Shown: piece after piece, positions 43,619 to 52,503 of the stretch
Layout: every line of letters begins with the position of its first letter
How positions within the stretch are numbered: position 1 is the stretch's first letter
Source of the DNA: Taibaiella chishuiensis
Lineage (GTDB): Bacteria > Bacteroidota > Bacteroidia > Chitinophagales > Chitinophagaceae
Length of the DNA stretch: 64,000 nucleotides
Direction of reading: 5' to 3'
Assembly: GCF_003014535.1 (NCBI RefSeq)
Contig: NZ_PYGD01000013.1
Location: 102,883 to 166,882 of the forward strand
Translations under genes and position numbers: made by a program
The notes under the pieces: generated by a model
What the model was told of the DNA's origin: nothing
What the model saw: the letters and a program-made list of their open reading frames with translations, nothing else
The model's database searches: none

Positions 43619-44548
43619 TTAACGGTCATTACCCTGTAAACCCGCAGGTAATGCGGGTTTGCGGCGTGCAAACCTGCGGGAACCGGCCACGCAGATCATC
43701 ACCCCGAGGGTAATACCCAACATACTTATGCTTACATCTTCGTGCAGCAACACCGCCGCCAGCGCCAGGCCGAAGAGCGGTTGCAACAGTTGCAGCTGGC
43801 CTACTGCGGCAATACCACCCTGGGCCAGCCCGCGATACCAGAAGATAAAGCCCACGAACATACTGAACACCCCTACATAAGCCAGGCTGGTCCAGGCCGC
43901 CGGGCTTACCGCGGCCATCGTCATCGGAGCGGGCCAGTACCACAACAGCAATGCCAGCATTACCGGCAGCGACAATACCAGGGCCCAGGATATAACCTGC
44001 CAGCCCCCCATAGTACGCGAAAGCAGGGCGCCTTCGGCATAAGCCAGGCCACACACCAATACGGCGAGTAACATGAGCAGGTCGCCGACCGGGTTGCCCG
44101 ACAGGCCGTCGGCCGCCGCATAACCCGCTACCAGCAGGCTACCCGCTACCGAAAAGACCCAGAATACGGCCCCCGGCCGCTCGCCGCCGCGCATAACGCC
44201 GAATACGGCTGTAGATAAGGGCAACAGCCCCAGGAATACGATGGCATGCGCCGAAGTGATGTATTGCAATGCCCATGCCGACAACAAAGGAAACCCGATA
44301 ACACCGCCTACCGCCACGAGGAACAGCGGCAATAGCTGTTGCCGGGCCGGTCGCTTTTCCTTAAACCGCCAAAGCATAACCAATGCCAGCAGGCCTGCAA
44401 TGACCGCACGGCCCGCGGTAAGAAACAAGGGATCCATTTCCTTTACCGCGATCCGGGTTGCCGGCAGCGATCCGCTGAAGATCAGTACCCCGATAAAACC
44501 ATTCAGCCAGCCGCCGGTACTATGCTCCTGCGTTTTTATTCCGCTCAT
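43619..44548 (-). CDS. EamA/DMT-superfamily transporter
   Basis: The 309-residue product has ten predicted membrane helices in two EamA repeats of about 130 residues each. The first contains LFLTAGRAVIAGLLALVML and the second begins near VISWALVLSLPVMLALLLWY. EamA proteins export amino acids and other small metabolites. It is the first gene of the operon with the PaiB-like gene and starts 94 bp from the divergent MocR gene, which probably controls it. Confidence 0.9.
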   Translation of the reverse strand: MSGIKTQEHSTGGWLNGFIGVLIFSGSLPATRIAVKEMDPLFLTAGRAVIAGLLALVMLWRFKEKRPARQQLLPLFLVAVGGVIGFPLLSAWALQYITSAHAIVFLGLLPLSTAVFGVMRGGERPGAVFWVFSVAGSLLVAGYAAADGLSGNPVGDLLMLLAVLVCGLAYAEGALLSRTMGGWQVISWALVLSLPVMLALLLWYWPAPMTMAAVSPAAWTSLAYVGVFSMFVGFIFWYRGLAQGGIAAVGQLQLLQPLFGLALAAVLLHEDVSISMLGITLGVMICVAGSRRFARRKPALPAGLQGNDR

Positions 44549-44567
44549 TTTTTTCCTGTTTGAAACA

Positions 44568-44575
44568 CAAAATTA
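44568..44575 (-). promoter_or_regulatory. -7 box of the EamA transporter-PaiB operon
   Basis: On the minus strand TAATTTTG matches TAnnTTTG, 19 bp before the ATG at 44548. No -33 box is seen at the usual distance; instead the first TGTATACAGT repeat (44591-44600) lies there, consistent with activation by the MocR protein. Confidence 0.55.
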
Positions 44576-44590
44576 TTCTTCCCGCAGCAA

Positions 44591-44638
44591 TGTATACAGT
44601 ACCAGTTTTGTATTTTTAAATGGATACAGTTAAGTTTG
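44591..44638 (+). promoter_or_regulatory. MocR promoter with two direct repeats
   Basis: TTTG (44607-44610), 20 bp, TAAGTTTG (44631-44638) is an exact promoter and ends 4 bp before the mocR ATG. TGTATACAGT (44591-44600) and TGGATACAGT (44621-44630) are direct repeats exactly 30 bp apart. The second fills the space next to the -7 box, so binding would repress mocR, while the first would act at the divergent promoter. Confidence 0.75.
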
Positions 44639-44642
44639 CAGG

Positions 44643-46055
44643 ATGAGCAAAGGTTTTTTATACCGCGAAATAGCAGATGGTATTGCGGGCCAGATCCGGA
44701 GTGGCGTATTGAAGGCCGGCGATAAGCTGCCCTCCGTACGTACCTTATGTATCGAGCACGGCATCAGTATGAATACGGCCAAGCGGGTATTCTGGGAACT
44801 GGAAGCCCAGTCGCTGATCGCCTCCAAGCCGCAATCCGGCTTCTTCGTAAGCCGGCTGCAGCGGTATAAACTGCCGCTGGCCGAGGTAAGCCGTCCTTCG
44901 CTGATCGCTAACGATAAAGAACCCGACGAGCTGATCTCGAGGGTATATGCCAATATCGGGCGCAACGATCTTACCCTCTTTTCAGTAGGCATACCCTCGG
45001 GCAACCTGTTGCCCCTGGCCAAGCTTAAAAAGGAGATCCTGCAGGCGACCCGAGAGCTGCAGCAAGGCGGCGCCGAGTACGAACCGCCACAAGGCAATAT
45101 AAAACTGCGGCGCATGGTAGCCGCCCGCTCGCTGGCCTGGGAGGGCGACCTGCACGAAGACGACCTGGTAACCACCAGCGGCGGTATGAATGCGCTGTCG
45201 CTTTGCCTGATGGCGCTGGGCAAACCCGGCGACACTATCGCGATCGAAAGTCCCTGTTATCCCGGTGTATTCCAGCTGGCCCTGAGCCTGGGGCTGAAGG
45301 TGATCGAACTGCCCACACACCCCGTTACCGGTATCACGATTGAGGGGCTCAAAAAAGTATTGCACAAGATCGACCTTTGCCTGCTGATCCCTAATTTCAA
45401 TACGCCCCTGGGCAGTTGTATGCCCGACGAACATAAAGAGGAAGTAGTGCGTTTGCTGGCCGAACGCAACATTCCCCTGATCGAAGACGATATTTACGGC
45501 GACCTGTTTTTCGGCACACAGCGGCCCCGCTGCTGCAAATCGTTCGATACCGAAGGCAATGTGCTCTGGTGCAGTTCGGTATCCAAAACCCTGGCGCCGG
45601 GCTACCGGGTGGGCTGGATCGCACCGGGCAGGCATAAAGAAAAATTGCTGAAGCTGAAACTCGTGCATGCCTTATCCTCTACTTCGGTGGTACACGAAGC
45701 CGTGGGCAATTTCCTGAAGACCGGCCGTTACGATCATCATATCCAGCAACTGCGCCGTACCCTACAAACCAATTACCAGCATTATACCGATGCCATAGCC
45801 GCTTACTTTCCCGAAGGCACCCGCACCAGCAGGCCGCAGGGCGGCCTGGCCCTGTGGATCGCATTTGATAAAAAGATCGATACCAGGGAACTCTACGACC
45901 TGGCCATCCGGAAACATATCAGTATTGCCCCCGGGCGTATGTTTACCCTGCAGAACCAGTTCGAAAACTGTATGCGCCTTTGCATAGGCCTGCCCTGGTC
46001 CGACGAACTGAAGTTTAAACTCAAACAGGTAGGCGACCTGGCCAAAATGCTTTAA
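44643..46055 (+). CDS. MocR/PdxR-type regulator (GntR domain + aminotransferase-like domain)
   Basis: The 470-residue product has an N-terminal GntR winged helix (about 1-75; YREIADGIAGQIRSGVLKAG, then KLPSVRTL and GISMNTAKRVFWELEAQ) and a fold-type-I aminotransferase-like domain (about 110-465). The predicted PLP-binding lysine is Lys315 in SSVSKTLAPGYRVGW, with NFNTPLGSCM and EDDIYGDLF as other PLP-site segments. MocR proteins are PLP-dependent regulators, often activating a divergent gene and repressing themselves. The divergent EamA-PaiB pair is the likely target. Confidence 0.92.
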   Translation: MSKGFLYREIADGIAGQIRSGVLKAGDKLPSVRTLCIEHGISMNTAKRVFWELEAQSLIASKPQSGFFVSRLQRYKLPLAEVSRPSLIANDKEPDELISRVYANIGRNDLTLFSVGIPSGNLLPLAKLKKEILQATRELQQGGAEYEPPQGNIKLRRMVAARSLAWEGDLHEDDLVTTSGGMNALSLCLMALGKPGDTIAIESPCYPGVFQLALSLGLKVIELPTHPVTGITIEGLKKVLHKIDLCLLIPNFNTPLGSCMPDEHKEEVVRLLAERNIPLIEDDIYGDLFFGTQRPRCCKSFDTEGNVLWCSSVSKTLAPGYRVGWIAPGRHKEKLLKLKLVHALSSTSVVHEAVGNFLKTGRYDHHIQQLRRTLQTNYQHYTDAIAAYFPEGTRTSRPQGGLALWIAFDKKIDTRELYDLAIRKHISIAPGRMFTLQNQFENCMRLCIGLPWSDELKFKLKQVGDLAKML

Positions 46056-46352
46056 AGCAAATTATTATACCGGTAGCGGGTAACGGATACCGGTATAATA
46101 CCACGCGTTTCAATCCGGTACAATACACGTTTGATTTGCGGCTAAACACTTGATTAGAAAAGTAGTATAGACAAGACGAATATACTTAACCGGCAGAAGT
46201 TCAGAAAGGCCTGTTTATTCTGAATGGTTTTTCCTTATATTTGGACACCAAACTTTACTCGTAAACCAAGACCAACAATTTAAATAGTACCTGAAACCCG
46301 CGACCCGCGGCCTTCTGTATTATTTTTATTTCAAAGCAGAACACCACCGAAT
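46056..46352. other. Intergenic region with a strong hairpin
   Basis: A perfect 13-bp inverted repeat, TATTATACCGGTA (46063-46075) / TACCGGTATAATA (46088-46100), lies just after the mocR stop. It has no T tract on either side, so termination is uncertain. The rest is a probable promoter region for the outer-membrane gene; no coding sequence is seen. Confidence 0.55.
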
Positions 46353-49070
46353 TTGAAAGCAACCGTTTGTACCTTATTCCTTTTATTGCACTTTTGGGTA
46401 GCAGGCGCACAACAGCACTATGAGATCAGGGGCAATGTAAAGGACACCGTAAACTATATTACTACACAATATACTTCGGTAGCCCTGGTCCAATCCCGGG
46501 ACTCCGTGCTGAAAGCATTTACCCGTACCGACGAGGAGGGCGCCTTTGTACTGCCCGCCACAGCGCCCGGCGACTATATCCTGATCATATCCCACCCTTC
46601 GTTTGCAGAGTATACCGAGGTGGTAAAGGTAGATAAGCCTGTGATAGACCTGGGCAGCCTCTATCTTTTTTCCAAAACCCACCTGCTTAACGAAGTAGCG
46701 ATATACGACCGCCATGCCATAACCATTAAAGGCGATACGACCGAATATGCGGCAGATAGTTTTAAGGTAAGGGCTTATGCGAATGTGGATGAGTTGCTGA
46801 AAAAACTGCCCGGTATCGAAGTAGACCGCAAGGGCAATATCAGGGCGCAGGGAGAGAATGTACGCAAAATGCTCGTGGACGGCGACGAATTTTTTACCGA
46901 CGACCCGGCGGTAGTAGCACAGATGTTGCGTGCCAGCGCGGTAGATAAGGTGCAGGTGTTTAATAAAAAAACAGCGCAATCCGAGTTTACCGGTATAGAC
47001 GATGGCAAGAAAATAAAAACGATCAACCTGGTATTGAAAGAAGATGCCAAACAGGGCTACTTCGGTAAGATACAGGCTGGTGGCGGTCTTCCCGACTACT
47101 TCGACAATGCCGCCGTGCTGAACTCGTTTAAGAAAAAGAGAAAACTGGCCGCCTTCGGCAATATGAATAACATCAGCTCATCGGGCGGAGCGGACTATAA
47201 CACCTCATCGAACAACAACAGCAGTGCGCAACGCGGCGGCGGCGAAGGCCTGCCCAAAAACTGGGCTACCGGTGCGCACTACGACAATAAGTGGTTCCGC
47301 AACGATGCCTTTGGTGCATCGGCCGACTACCGCATGGGGAAAAATATAATGGAAGGCAACAGTTCTACGCAGACCAAATACATCCTGCCGGATACCCAGT
47401 ACCTGAACCGGCAGGTAAGCAGTACCTTCAGCAATAACCTCCGGCACAATATTAACTTTAACAGCGAGATCAAAATCGACTCGAGCTCTACGCTTAAGAT
47501 TGCCGTTAACGCGGGTAAAAGCAAATCGGAACAACGTACCCGTAACGAAGCCTCTACGGTGACCCTGTCTGAGAAGCGGATCAATGCGCAGATACAGGAC
47601 CAGACCAATAACAGCGAGGCATCCAATGCGGTTACCGACATCTTCTACGGTAAAAGGCTGGGCAAACCGGGTCGTACCATATCCCTCAACCTGCGCAACG
47701 ACTACAACGACGGCACGGCAACAGGTTTTGTAAGATCCATAAACGAATACAGTATTTCCCAAACCGGCGATACGCTGAACCAGCGCAAGCTCAATGACTC
47801 CAAAAAGAATACGACCCTGGCCAAGGCATCGTATACCCAGCCGCTCAGTAAGAGTACCTTCCTGGAATTCAACTACGAGTTTAACTACAATACCAATGCC
47901 TCCCGGCAGCTGTCGTTCGATATACCCGCCGGCGACAACAACACGACCGGTGTGCTGAACAAGGCTTACAGCAGCGACTACAAGGTAAATATTATGATGA
48001 ATACCCTGGGTGGCAGCTTTAAACTGAACAAGAAGAAGATGAATTTTATGGCCGGCGCAGCCATAGCCCAGACCGATTACCGGCAACAGGATTACCTGGG
48101 CACGCGTAACATGAACCAATCTTATTTCAACTTTTTCCCCTCGGCTATGTTCCAGGTACGGCCGGGCAACAATCGTAATATCCTGGTCAACTATAACGGG
48201 CAGAGCGCCCAACCCAGCCTGGAGCAATTGCAGCCGCTGGTACAGAATACCGACCCCTTCAATATTTCGATCGGTAACCCCGACCTGAAACAGGAATTCC
48301 GGCATATGCTCGGCATCAACTACAACAGCTATAATATCAAAAACGGCAGTTATACCTTTGCCAATGGTAATTTTGCCCTCACGCAGAACGCTATAACCCA
48401 GACCGAAACCGTAGATGACGAGGGGCGCCGCGTATACCAGTATACCAATGTAAACGGCAACTATAACGGCGGCCTGTACGCCGGTTACGGGTTTAAGATC
48501 AAGCCCATCAACCTGACCTCCAATGTAAGGGCTGGGGCCAGTTATACCCACAATACCAATTACATCAACCAGGAGTTGAATGCCAACACTTCGCAAAATT
48601 ATTCACTCGACCTGTCGTTCAACTATGTAAAGGATACCCTGCTCGATTTCAGTTATTCCGCCACATCGACCTATAACATCAACAACAGTTCGATCCGGCG
48701 GGACGTAAGCAATAACTTCTGGTCGGTACAGCAGGAAGCCGATGTGTCGATAACACTACCCTGGGATTTCCGCTTCTCGACCTCGGCCCAATGGCAGCTG
48801 CGACCCAAGATCGACGAAAACGACAAGAACAACAGCCTGGTACGCTGGAACGCAGCGATCAGCAAATCGTTCCTCAAGGACCGTTCCCTGGTGGCAAGCT
48901 GCGCCGTAAACGACATCCTGAACCAGAATGTAGGTTTTAGCCGTACGGCATTCAACAACTATATTACCGACCGCACCTTCCTGACGATAAAGCGTTATTT
49001 CCTGTTTACCCTTACCTGGAACTTTACCCATACGCGTTCGTCGGAGCCTAAAAACAGCGATCCCCAATAA
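46353..49070 (+). CDS. Outer-membrane beta-barrel protein (carboxypeptidase-regulatory-like + TonB-type plug)
   Basis: The 905-residue product starts at a TTG; this start gives an immediate signal peptide (about 1-20, ending VAGAQQ). Residues 22-110 form a carboxypeptidase-regulatory-like beta-sandwich (EIRGNVKD onward). A TonB-receptor plug-like domain follows (about 118-230; LLKKLPGIEVDRKGNIRAQG, then DGDEFFTDDP). The rest is a beta-barrel of the OMP_b-brl_3 type, rich in Asn and Tyr, ending in an aromatic strand (RYFLFTLTWNFTHTRSSEPK). It probably imports or displays a large substrate. The GLPGLI gene starts 6 bp downstream. Confidence 0.9.
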   Translation: MKATVCTLFLLLHFWVAGAQQHYEIRGNVKDTVNYITTQYTSVALVQSRDSVLKAFTRTDEEGAFVLPATAPGDYILIISHPSFAEYTEVVKVDKPVIDLGSLYLFSKTHLLNEVAIYDRHAITIKGDTTEYAADSFKVRAYANVDELLKKLPGIEVDRKGNIRAQGENVRKMLVDGDEFFTDDPAVVAQMLRASAVDKVQVFNKKTAQSEFTGIDDGKKIKTINLVLKEDAKQGYFGKIQAGGGLPDYFDNAAVLNSFKKKRKLAAFGNMNNISSSGGADYNTSSNNNSSAQRGGGEGLPKNWATGAHYDNKWFRNDAFGASADYRMGKNIMEGNSSTQTKYILPDTQYLNRQVSSTFSNNLRHNINFNSEIKIDSSSTLKIAVNAGKSKSEQRTRNEASTVTLSEKRINAQIQDQTNNSEASNAVTDIFYGKRLGKPGRTISLNLRNDYNDGTATGFVRSINEYSISQTGDTLNQRKLNDSKKNTTLAKASYTQPLSKSTFLEFNYEFNYNTNASRQLSFDIPAGDNNTTGVLNKAYSSDYKVNIMMNTLGGSFKLNKKKMNFMAGAAIAQTDYRQQDYLGTRNMNQSYFNFFPSAMFQVRPGNNRNILVNYNGQSAQPSLEQLQPLVQNTDPFNISIGNPDLKQEFRHMLGINYNSYNIKNGSYTFANGNFALTQNAITQTETVDDEGRRVYQYTNVNGNYNGGLYAGYGFKIKPINLTSNVRAGASYTHNTNYINQELNANTSQNYSLDLSFNYVKDTLLDFSYSATSTYNINNSSIRRDVSNNFWSVQQEADVSITLPWDFRFSTSAQWQLRPKIDENDKNNSLVRWNAAISKSFLKDRSLVASCAVNDILNQNVGFSRTAFNNYITDRTFLTIKRYFLFTLTWNFTHTRSSEPKNSDPQ

Positions 49071-49076
49071 ACCGAA

Positions 49077-49844
49077 ATGACCCGACCCCTATTACGATAT
49101 ACGAGCCTGCTGTTATTGCTCTATGCGCTGTATGCCTCGCCGGCAGCAGCACAGATGATTGTCAATGGTACCATAAAATTTGAACGCAAAACCAACCTGC
49201 ACCAGCAGGTGCGCGTAGAGCAAGGCAATAGTGCAGCGCAAATGCCCGGCCGGCAGTCGCTGCTCAACAACATTCCGCAATACAATATCGCGTATTTCAA
49301 CTATCATTTTACAGCTAAAGAAAGTAAGTATGCCTTCGAGAAAAAAGATGCGGTAAACTACGATCCCTACAATATGACCGGTCTTGCAGCGAAAGAGAAT
49401 ATCGTTTATTCGAATTTCATTACGAAAAAGACCGTATCCAAAAAACTGGCTTATGATACCGATTACCTGGTAGCAGACTCGATGAAACAATATACCTGGA
49501 AAATATCGGATGAAGTAAGGACCATAGCCGGTTACCTGTGCCGCAAGGCGACCACACAGATCAACGATTCGGTGGTCGTGGTAGCATTCTACAGCACACA
49601 GATCATGGTGAGCGGCGGACCGGAATCGTTCAATGGCCTACCCGGCCTGATCCTGGGCATTGCGATACCCCGCCTCTATACCACCTGGTTTGCCACCTCG
49701 GTGGAGATACTGCAGCAAGGCGAGATACAACCACCCGATAAGGGACGCCGTGTAGACAATGCAGGTTTTCGCAAAGTGTTTCTCGACAATACACCTGCGA
49801 TGAATAAAAATGCCACCATGCAAAGCTGGTGGATGAGCCTGTAA
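49077..49844 (+). CDS. GLPGLI-family secreted protein
   Basis: The 255-residue product has a signal peptide (about 1-24, ending SPAAAQ) and, at about 186-192, the defining sequence GLPGLILGI of the GLPGLI family (TIGR01200). Family members are found only in Bacteroidota and usually lie next to a TonB-type outer-membrane protein, as here (6 bp downstream). A cysteine in GYLCRKATTQI precedes the motif. The molecular function is unknown; a periplasmic partner of the barrel is likely. A bidirectional terminator follows. Confidence 0.92.
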   Translation: MTRPLLRYTSLLLLLYALYASPAAAQMIVNGTIKFERKTNLHQQVRVEQGNSAAQMPGRQSLLNNIPQYNIAYFNYHFTAKESKYAFEKKDAVNYDPYNMTGLAAKENIVYSNFITKKTVSKKLAYDTDYLVADSMKQYTWKISDEVRTIAGYLCRKATTQINDSVVVVAFYSTQIMVSGGPESFNGLPGLILGIAIPRLYTTWFATSVEILQQGEIQPPDKGRRVDNAGFRKVFLDNTPAMNKNATMQSWWMSL

Positions 49845-49919
49845 ACACCTCAGTCCCCGTGTCCGGGAGTACCGGACCGACCAAGATATAGTTATACCGG
49901 ATAAAGCTGAAGATAAAAC

Positions 49920-49950
49920 AAAGCGGGCTGCCTCGAGGCAGCCCGCTTTT
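49920..49950. terminator. Bidirectional terminator between the GLPGLI gene and the secreted-protein array
   Basis: A 13-bp perfect stem (AAAGCGGGCTGCC at 49920-49932, GGCAGCCCGCTTT at 49937-49949) around TCGA, with A and T residues at its ends, serves the two convergent transcripts. Confidence 0.88.
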
Positions 49951-49969
49951 CATAACGTAAGTCCCCTGC

Positions 49970-50389
49970 TTAGAAGATCAGTACTACGACATTACCGCCG
50001 CCGCTGGAGAAGGTAACCGCGTAGGAGCTGTTGTTGTAACAGGCCGGGGCATAGGTCCCGCTGTTATAGGTCGTGGTCAGGTTGGGCAGGTTGCCTACTA
50101 CGAACACAGGTCCGCCCGTAATATAACCCTTGGCTGCCCGTGCTTCGCAGGAAGCCAGGGTACCTGCACCCCAAAAATTAGCGCCGGGTAAAAAGGATGG
50201 GTTTGCAAAATTGGAGACACCGGGCGGGATAATCACGCCATTGGCATTAAAGGAGCCACCCAGGCTGTTGGTGCCGTCTATATTTACATTGAAACTACAA
50301 TTGGTCATGTTCTGGAACATAACATAACCGGCGTTGGCAGACATAAAGCTACCGGCGCAAAGGCATGCGGCAAGGAGTAATTTTTTCAT
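49970..50389 (-). CDS. Small secreted protein of unknown function (array member 1)
   Basis: The 139-residue product has a signal peptide (about 1-20, ending SANA) and a mature part of about 119 residues. It shares with its two upstream paralogues the pattern NMTxCxFxxxxDG, then NNVIIPPG or NGVIIPPG, GY..GGPxFVVG, and a final ACYNN...VVVLI. A pair of cysteines (TNC and ACY) is common to all three; this copy has one more (ASCEAR). I recognise no family. The beta-rich, Asn/Gly-rich mature part suggests a small exported beta-sandwich. Confidence 0.82.
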   Translation of the reverse strand: MKKLLLAACLCAGSFMSANAGYVMFQNMTNCSFNVNIDGTNSLGGSFNANGVIIPPGVSNFANPSFLPGANFWGAGTLASCEARAAKGYITGGPVFVVGNLPNLTTTYNSGTYAPACYNNSSYAVTFSSGGGNVVVLIF

Positions 50390-50498
50390 AAGGTGTTTTG
50401 TGTTTGGTGAAAAAAAAATTATTGAGGACCGGTACGGTTAAGCGGGCCACGACATAGACCAGCCGCTGGCGCGCAGGCGCACCGGTTTATCTGTTTGT

Positions 50499-50939
50499 TT
50501 AGTTGATCAGCACCACAACGTCGCCGTTGCCATTGTTCGCAAAAGAAACGACATAGGCCGTATTGTTATAACAGGCCGGGTAATAACTATTGGAGGCGCT
50601 GTTGTAACTGGTGGGCAATGTGGGATACAAGGGACTGATGCCGACTACGAAAGAATAAGGTCCGCCTACATCGTAACCTTTAATGGCCTCGCCATGCCCG
50701 GAAACCAGGCTGCCCGTACCAAACTGCACCACACCCGGCAACTGGGAAGGATTGAAAAAATAGGTATTTCCGGGGGGAATAATGACATTGTTCGCTGCAA
50801 AGCGCCCGGTAGTACCAATAGCGCCGTCAACATTAAAATTGAAGTCGCAATTGGTCATGTTGAAGAAGTAAATGTAACTGGCATTGGCCGTCATAAAACT
50901 GCCGATCCCCAGGAGTGCTGCAAGGAGTGTTTTTTTCAT
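50499..50939 (-). CDS. Small secreted protein of unknown function (array member 2)
   Basis: The 146-residue product has a signal peptide (about 1-20, ending TANA) and the same conserved elements as its neighbours: NMTNCDFNFNVDG, NNVIIPPGNTYFFNPSQLPG, KGYDVGGPYSFVVG, and YYPACYNNTAYVVSF before a final DVVVLIN. It is closer to member 3 than to member 1 (shared GAIGTTG and YNSASN). The genes are separated by gaps of about 110 bp, each long enough for its own promoter. Confidence 0.82.
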   Translation of the reverse strand: MKKTLLAALLGIGSFMTANASYIYFFNMTNCDFNFNVDGAIGTTGRFAANNVIIPPGNTYFFNPSQLPGVVQFGTGSLVSGHGEAIKGYDVGGPYSFVVGISPLYPTLPTSYNSASNSYYPACYNNTAYVVSFANNGNGDVVVLIN

Positions 50940-51057
50940 AGGTCTGTGTTGGTTTGCGTTTGGTTTGTGTTTTTCATTTTAAGGGTAAAATGCTCCTGTT
51001 TACAGAGCACGATACGGCAGTGCCAAGCGGCACAGCAGTGCCGGATGGCTGAAGACT

Positions 51058-51495
51058 TTAATTGATGAGTACAACCACGTCTAAAGTAAGATTAGGTAAA
51101 AAGCTGGCTACGAAAGCGGTGTTACCATAGCAGGCCGGGTAATGGCTATTGGAAGCGCTGTTATAGGTAGTGGACATAGTCGGGTAGCTCGGGCTTACAC
51201 CGATAACGAACGACGGACCACCGACATCATAACCTTTAACCAGCTCTACATGACCCGAAGCCAGGCTACCGGTACCGGATTGCGATACGCCGGGCAAAAA
51301 GCTGGGATCGTTAAAAATGGTAGTGCCCGGGGGTATCACCACATTGTTGGCGCCAAAGGCGCCCGTGGTACCGATCGCACCGTTGATATTAAAGACGAAA
51401 TCACAACCAGTCATGTTGTAAAAACGAAGGTAAGCGGCCTGGGTAGTCATAAAACTACCGGCGCACAGCAGTGCGGCGAGGAAAGTTTTTTTCAT
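51058..51495 (-). CDS. Small secreted protein of unknown function (array member 3)
   Basis: The 145-residue product has a signal peptide (about 1-20, ending TTQA) and the family elements NMTGCDFVFNINGAIGTTG, NNVVIPPGTTIFNDPSFLPG, KGYDVGGPSFVIG, HYPACYGNTAFV and a final DVVVLIN. The start at 51495 is preferred to 51558, because the upstream part is basic and would displace the signal peptide. As the first gene in transcription order it follows a 365-bp region. Confidence 0.82.
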   Translation of the reverse strand: MKKTFLAALLCAGSFMTTQAAYLRFYNMTGCDFVFNINGAIGTTGAFGANNVVIPPGTTIFNDPSFLPGVSQSGTGSLASGHVELVKGYDVGGPSFVIGVSPSYPTMSTTYNSASNSHYPACYGNTAFVASFLPNLTLDVVVLIN

Positions 51496-51860
51496 GCGTG
51501 TTATTTTTTTGTATGGTGAAAAATGAATCCTGATTTTTAAGCATATCAAAAATGACAAACGTTAAGCTGGCCCCGGTTCAACCGGCAAACGGTTCCGGAG
51601 GCATATGTAAAAGAGCGGGCGCTGCGATCCCGGGCAGGCAATCAATAACCACGATCAGGGTATTATTTACTCAACCGGTTAACTGTCACAGAAATAAGTG
51701 CAGAGCAACTCAAATATAATCATTCATAACATAAAAAGGAAGCCTTTGCAACGGATCCCGGTTGGCCAACAGGGCATACATAAAATGCATAGATACCCTG
51801 AACCTTTACAGGCAAGGGTTTCCCGGGAAGGGGTTTTGTAAAAAAATGATATATTATGTG
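51496..51860. other. Intergenic region, no gene seen
   Basis: This 365-bp stretch separates the secreted-protein array from a minus-strand hypothetical gene. It probably holds the promoter of array member 3. I see no clear promoter match, terminator or repeat in it. Confidence 0.4.
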
Positions 51861-52217
51861 CTAATTGACCTGCACCGATTGTTTTACCATCTGGCGCAGT
51901 TCGCGGAGTAGTTTTTCGCCGACCTTCTGCACCTGGAACTGGCCGTTGCCGATATAATAGTTGCGCAACTGTTTAGAACAGGTCTCCGGCAATTCCTCGC
52001 AGGATTTAAGACAGGCAAGATGTAGGGATACGTAATTGGTACGCATTTGTACCGCGGCGAAAAGGCGTGGGGCTACACCCGGCCGGCCGAAGAATTCGAG
52101 ATAATAACAGTCCTCCTGGTCCACGAGGATATTCATCAGGTTTTCATAAGGCTGGAGAATAGACTTCAGGGCATGAAACACTTTAATATTGGCCGGGGTA
52201 CTGTACATTAATAACAA
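51861..52217 (-). CDS. Hypothetical DUF1801-like small protein
   Basis: The 118-residue product has a DUF1801/YdhG-like order: an N-terminal helix (KVFHALKSILQPYENLMNIL), a strand pair with YYLEFFGRPGVAPRLFAAVQ and NYVSLHLACL, and a helical end VGEKLLRELRQMVKQ. The family resembles iron-chaperone-like or SCP-like small proteins, but the function is not established. There is no signal peptide. It stands alone on the minus strand. Confidence 0.6.
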   Translation of the reverse strand: MLLMYSTPANIKVFHALKSILQPYENLMNILVDQEDCYYLEFFGRPGVAPRLFAAVQMRTNYVSLHLACLKSCEELPETCSKQLRNYYIGNGQFQVQKVGEKLLRELRQMVKQSVQVN

Positions 52218-52432
52218 GTTTCGCAGCGAAGATATATTTTATGTAATAAACAATTCATAATTGATGGCTGAGCGGCTGCAAATTAGGAAGAATTTAGTAA
52301 AAAAGTTAAACTGTGTACAATGTTTAACCCGGGTTGCGTCTTGTCGGGCAAGGTATTTTAACAACCTTAGCCTGCTGAAAAATAAATGTTTATATAAATA
52401 CAAGACAAAGACATAATGCTGCCCTGTGTCCT

Positions 52433-52494
52433 AAAAAAGGCCCGCCGGCATCCGATCCTGCCTTTAAAGGTAGGAAAAGAAACGCCTGCGGGCC
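52433..52494 (-). terminator. Terminator of the metal-efflux operon
   Basis: GGCCCGC (52439-52445) pairs with GCGGGCC (52488-52494), with an inner stem of about 9 bp, and on the minus strand six T (52438-52433) follow. It lies just beyond the stop of the P-type ATPase gene. Confidence 0.8.
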
Positions 52495-52503
52495 GGGTAT
52501 TTT

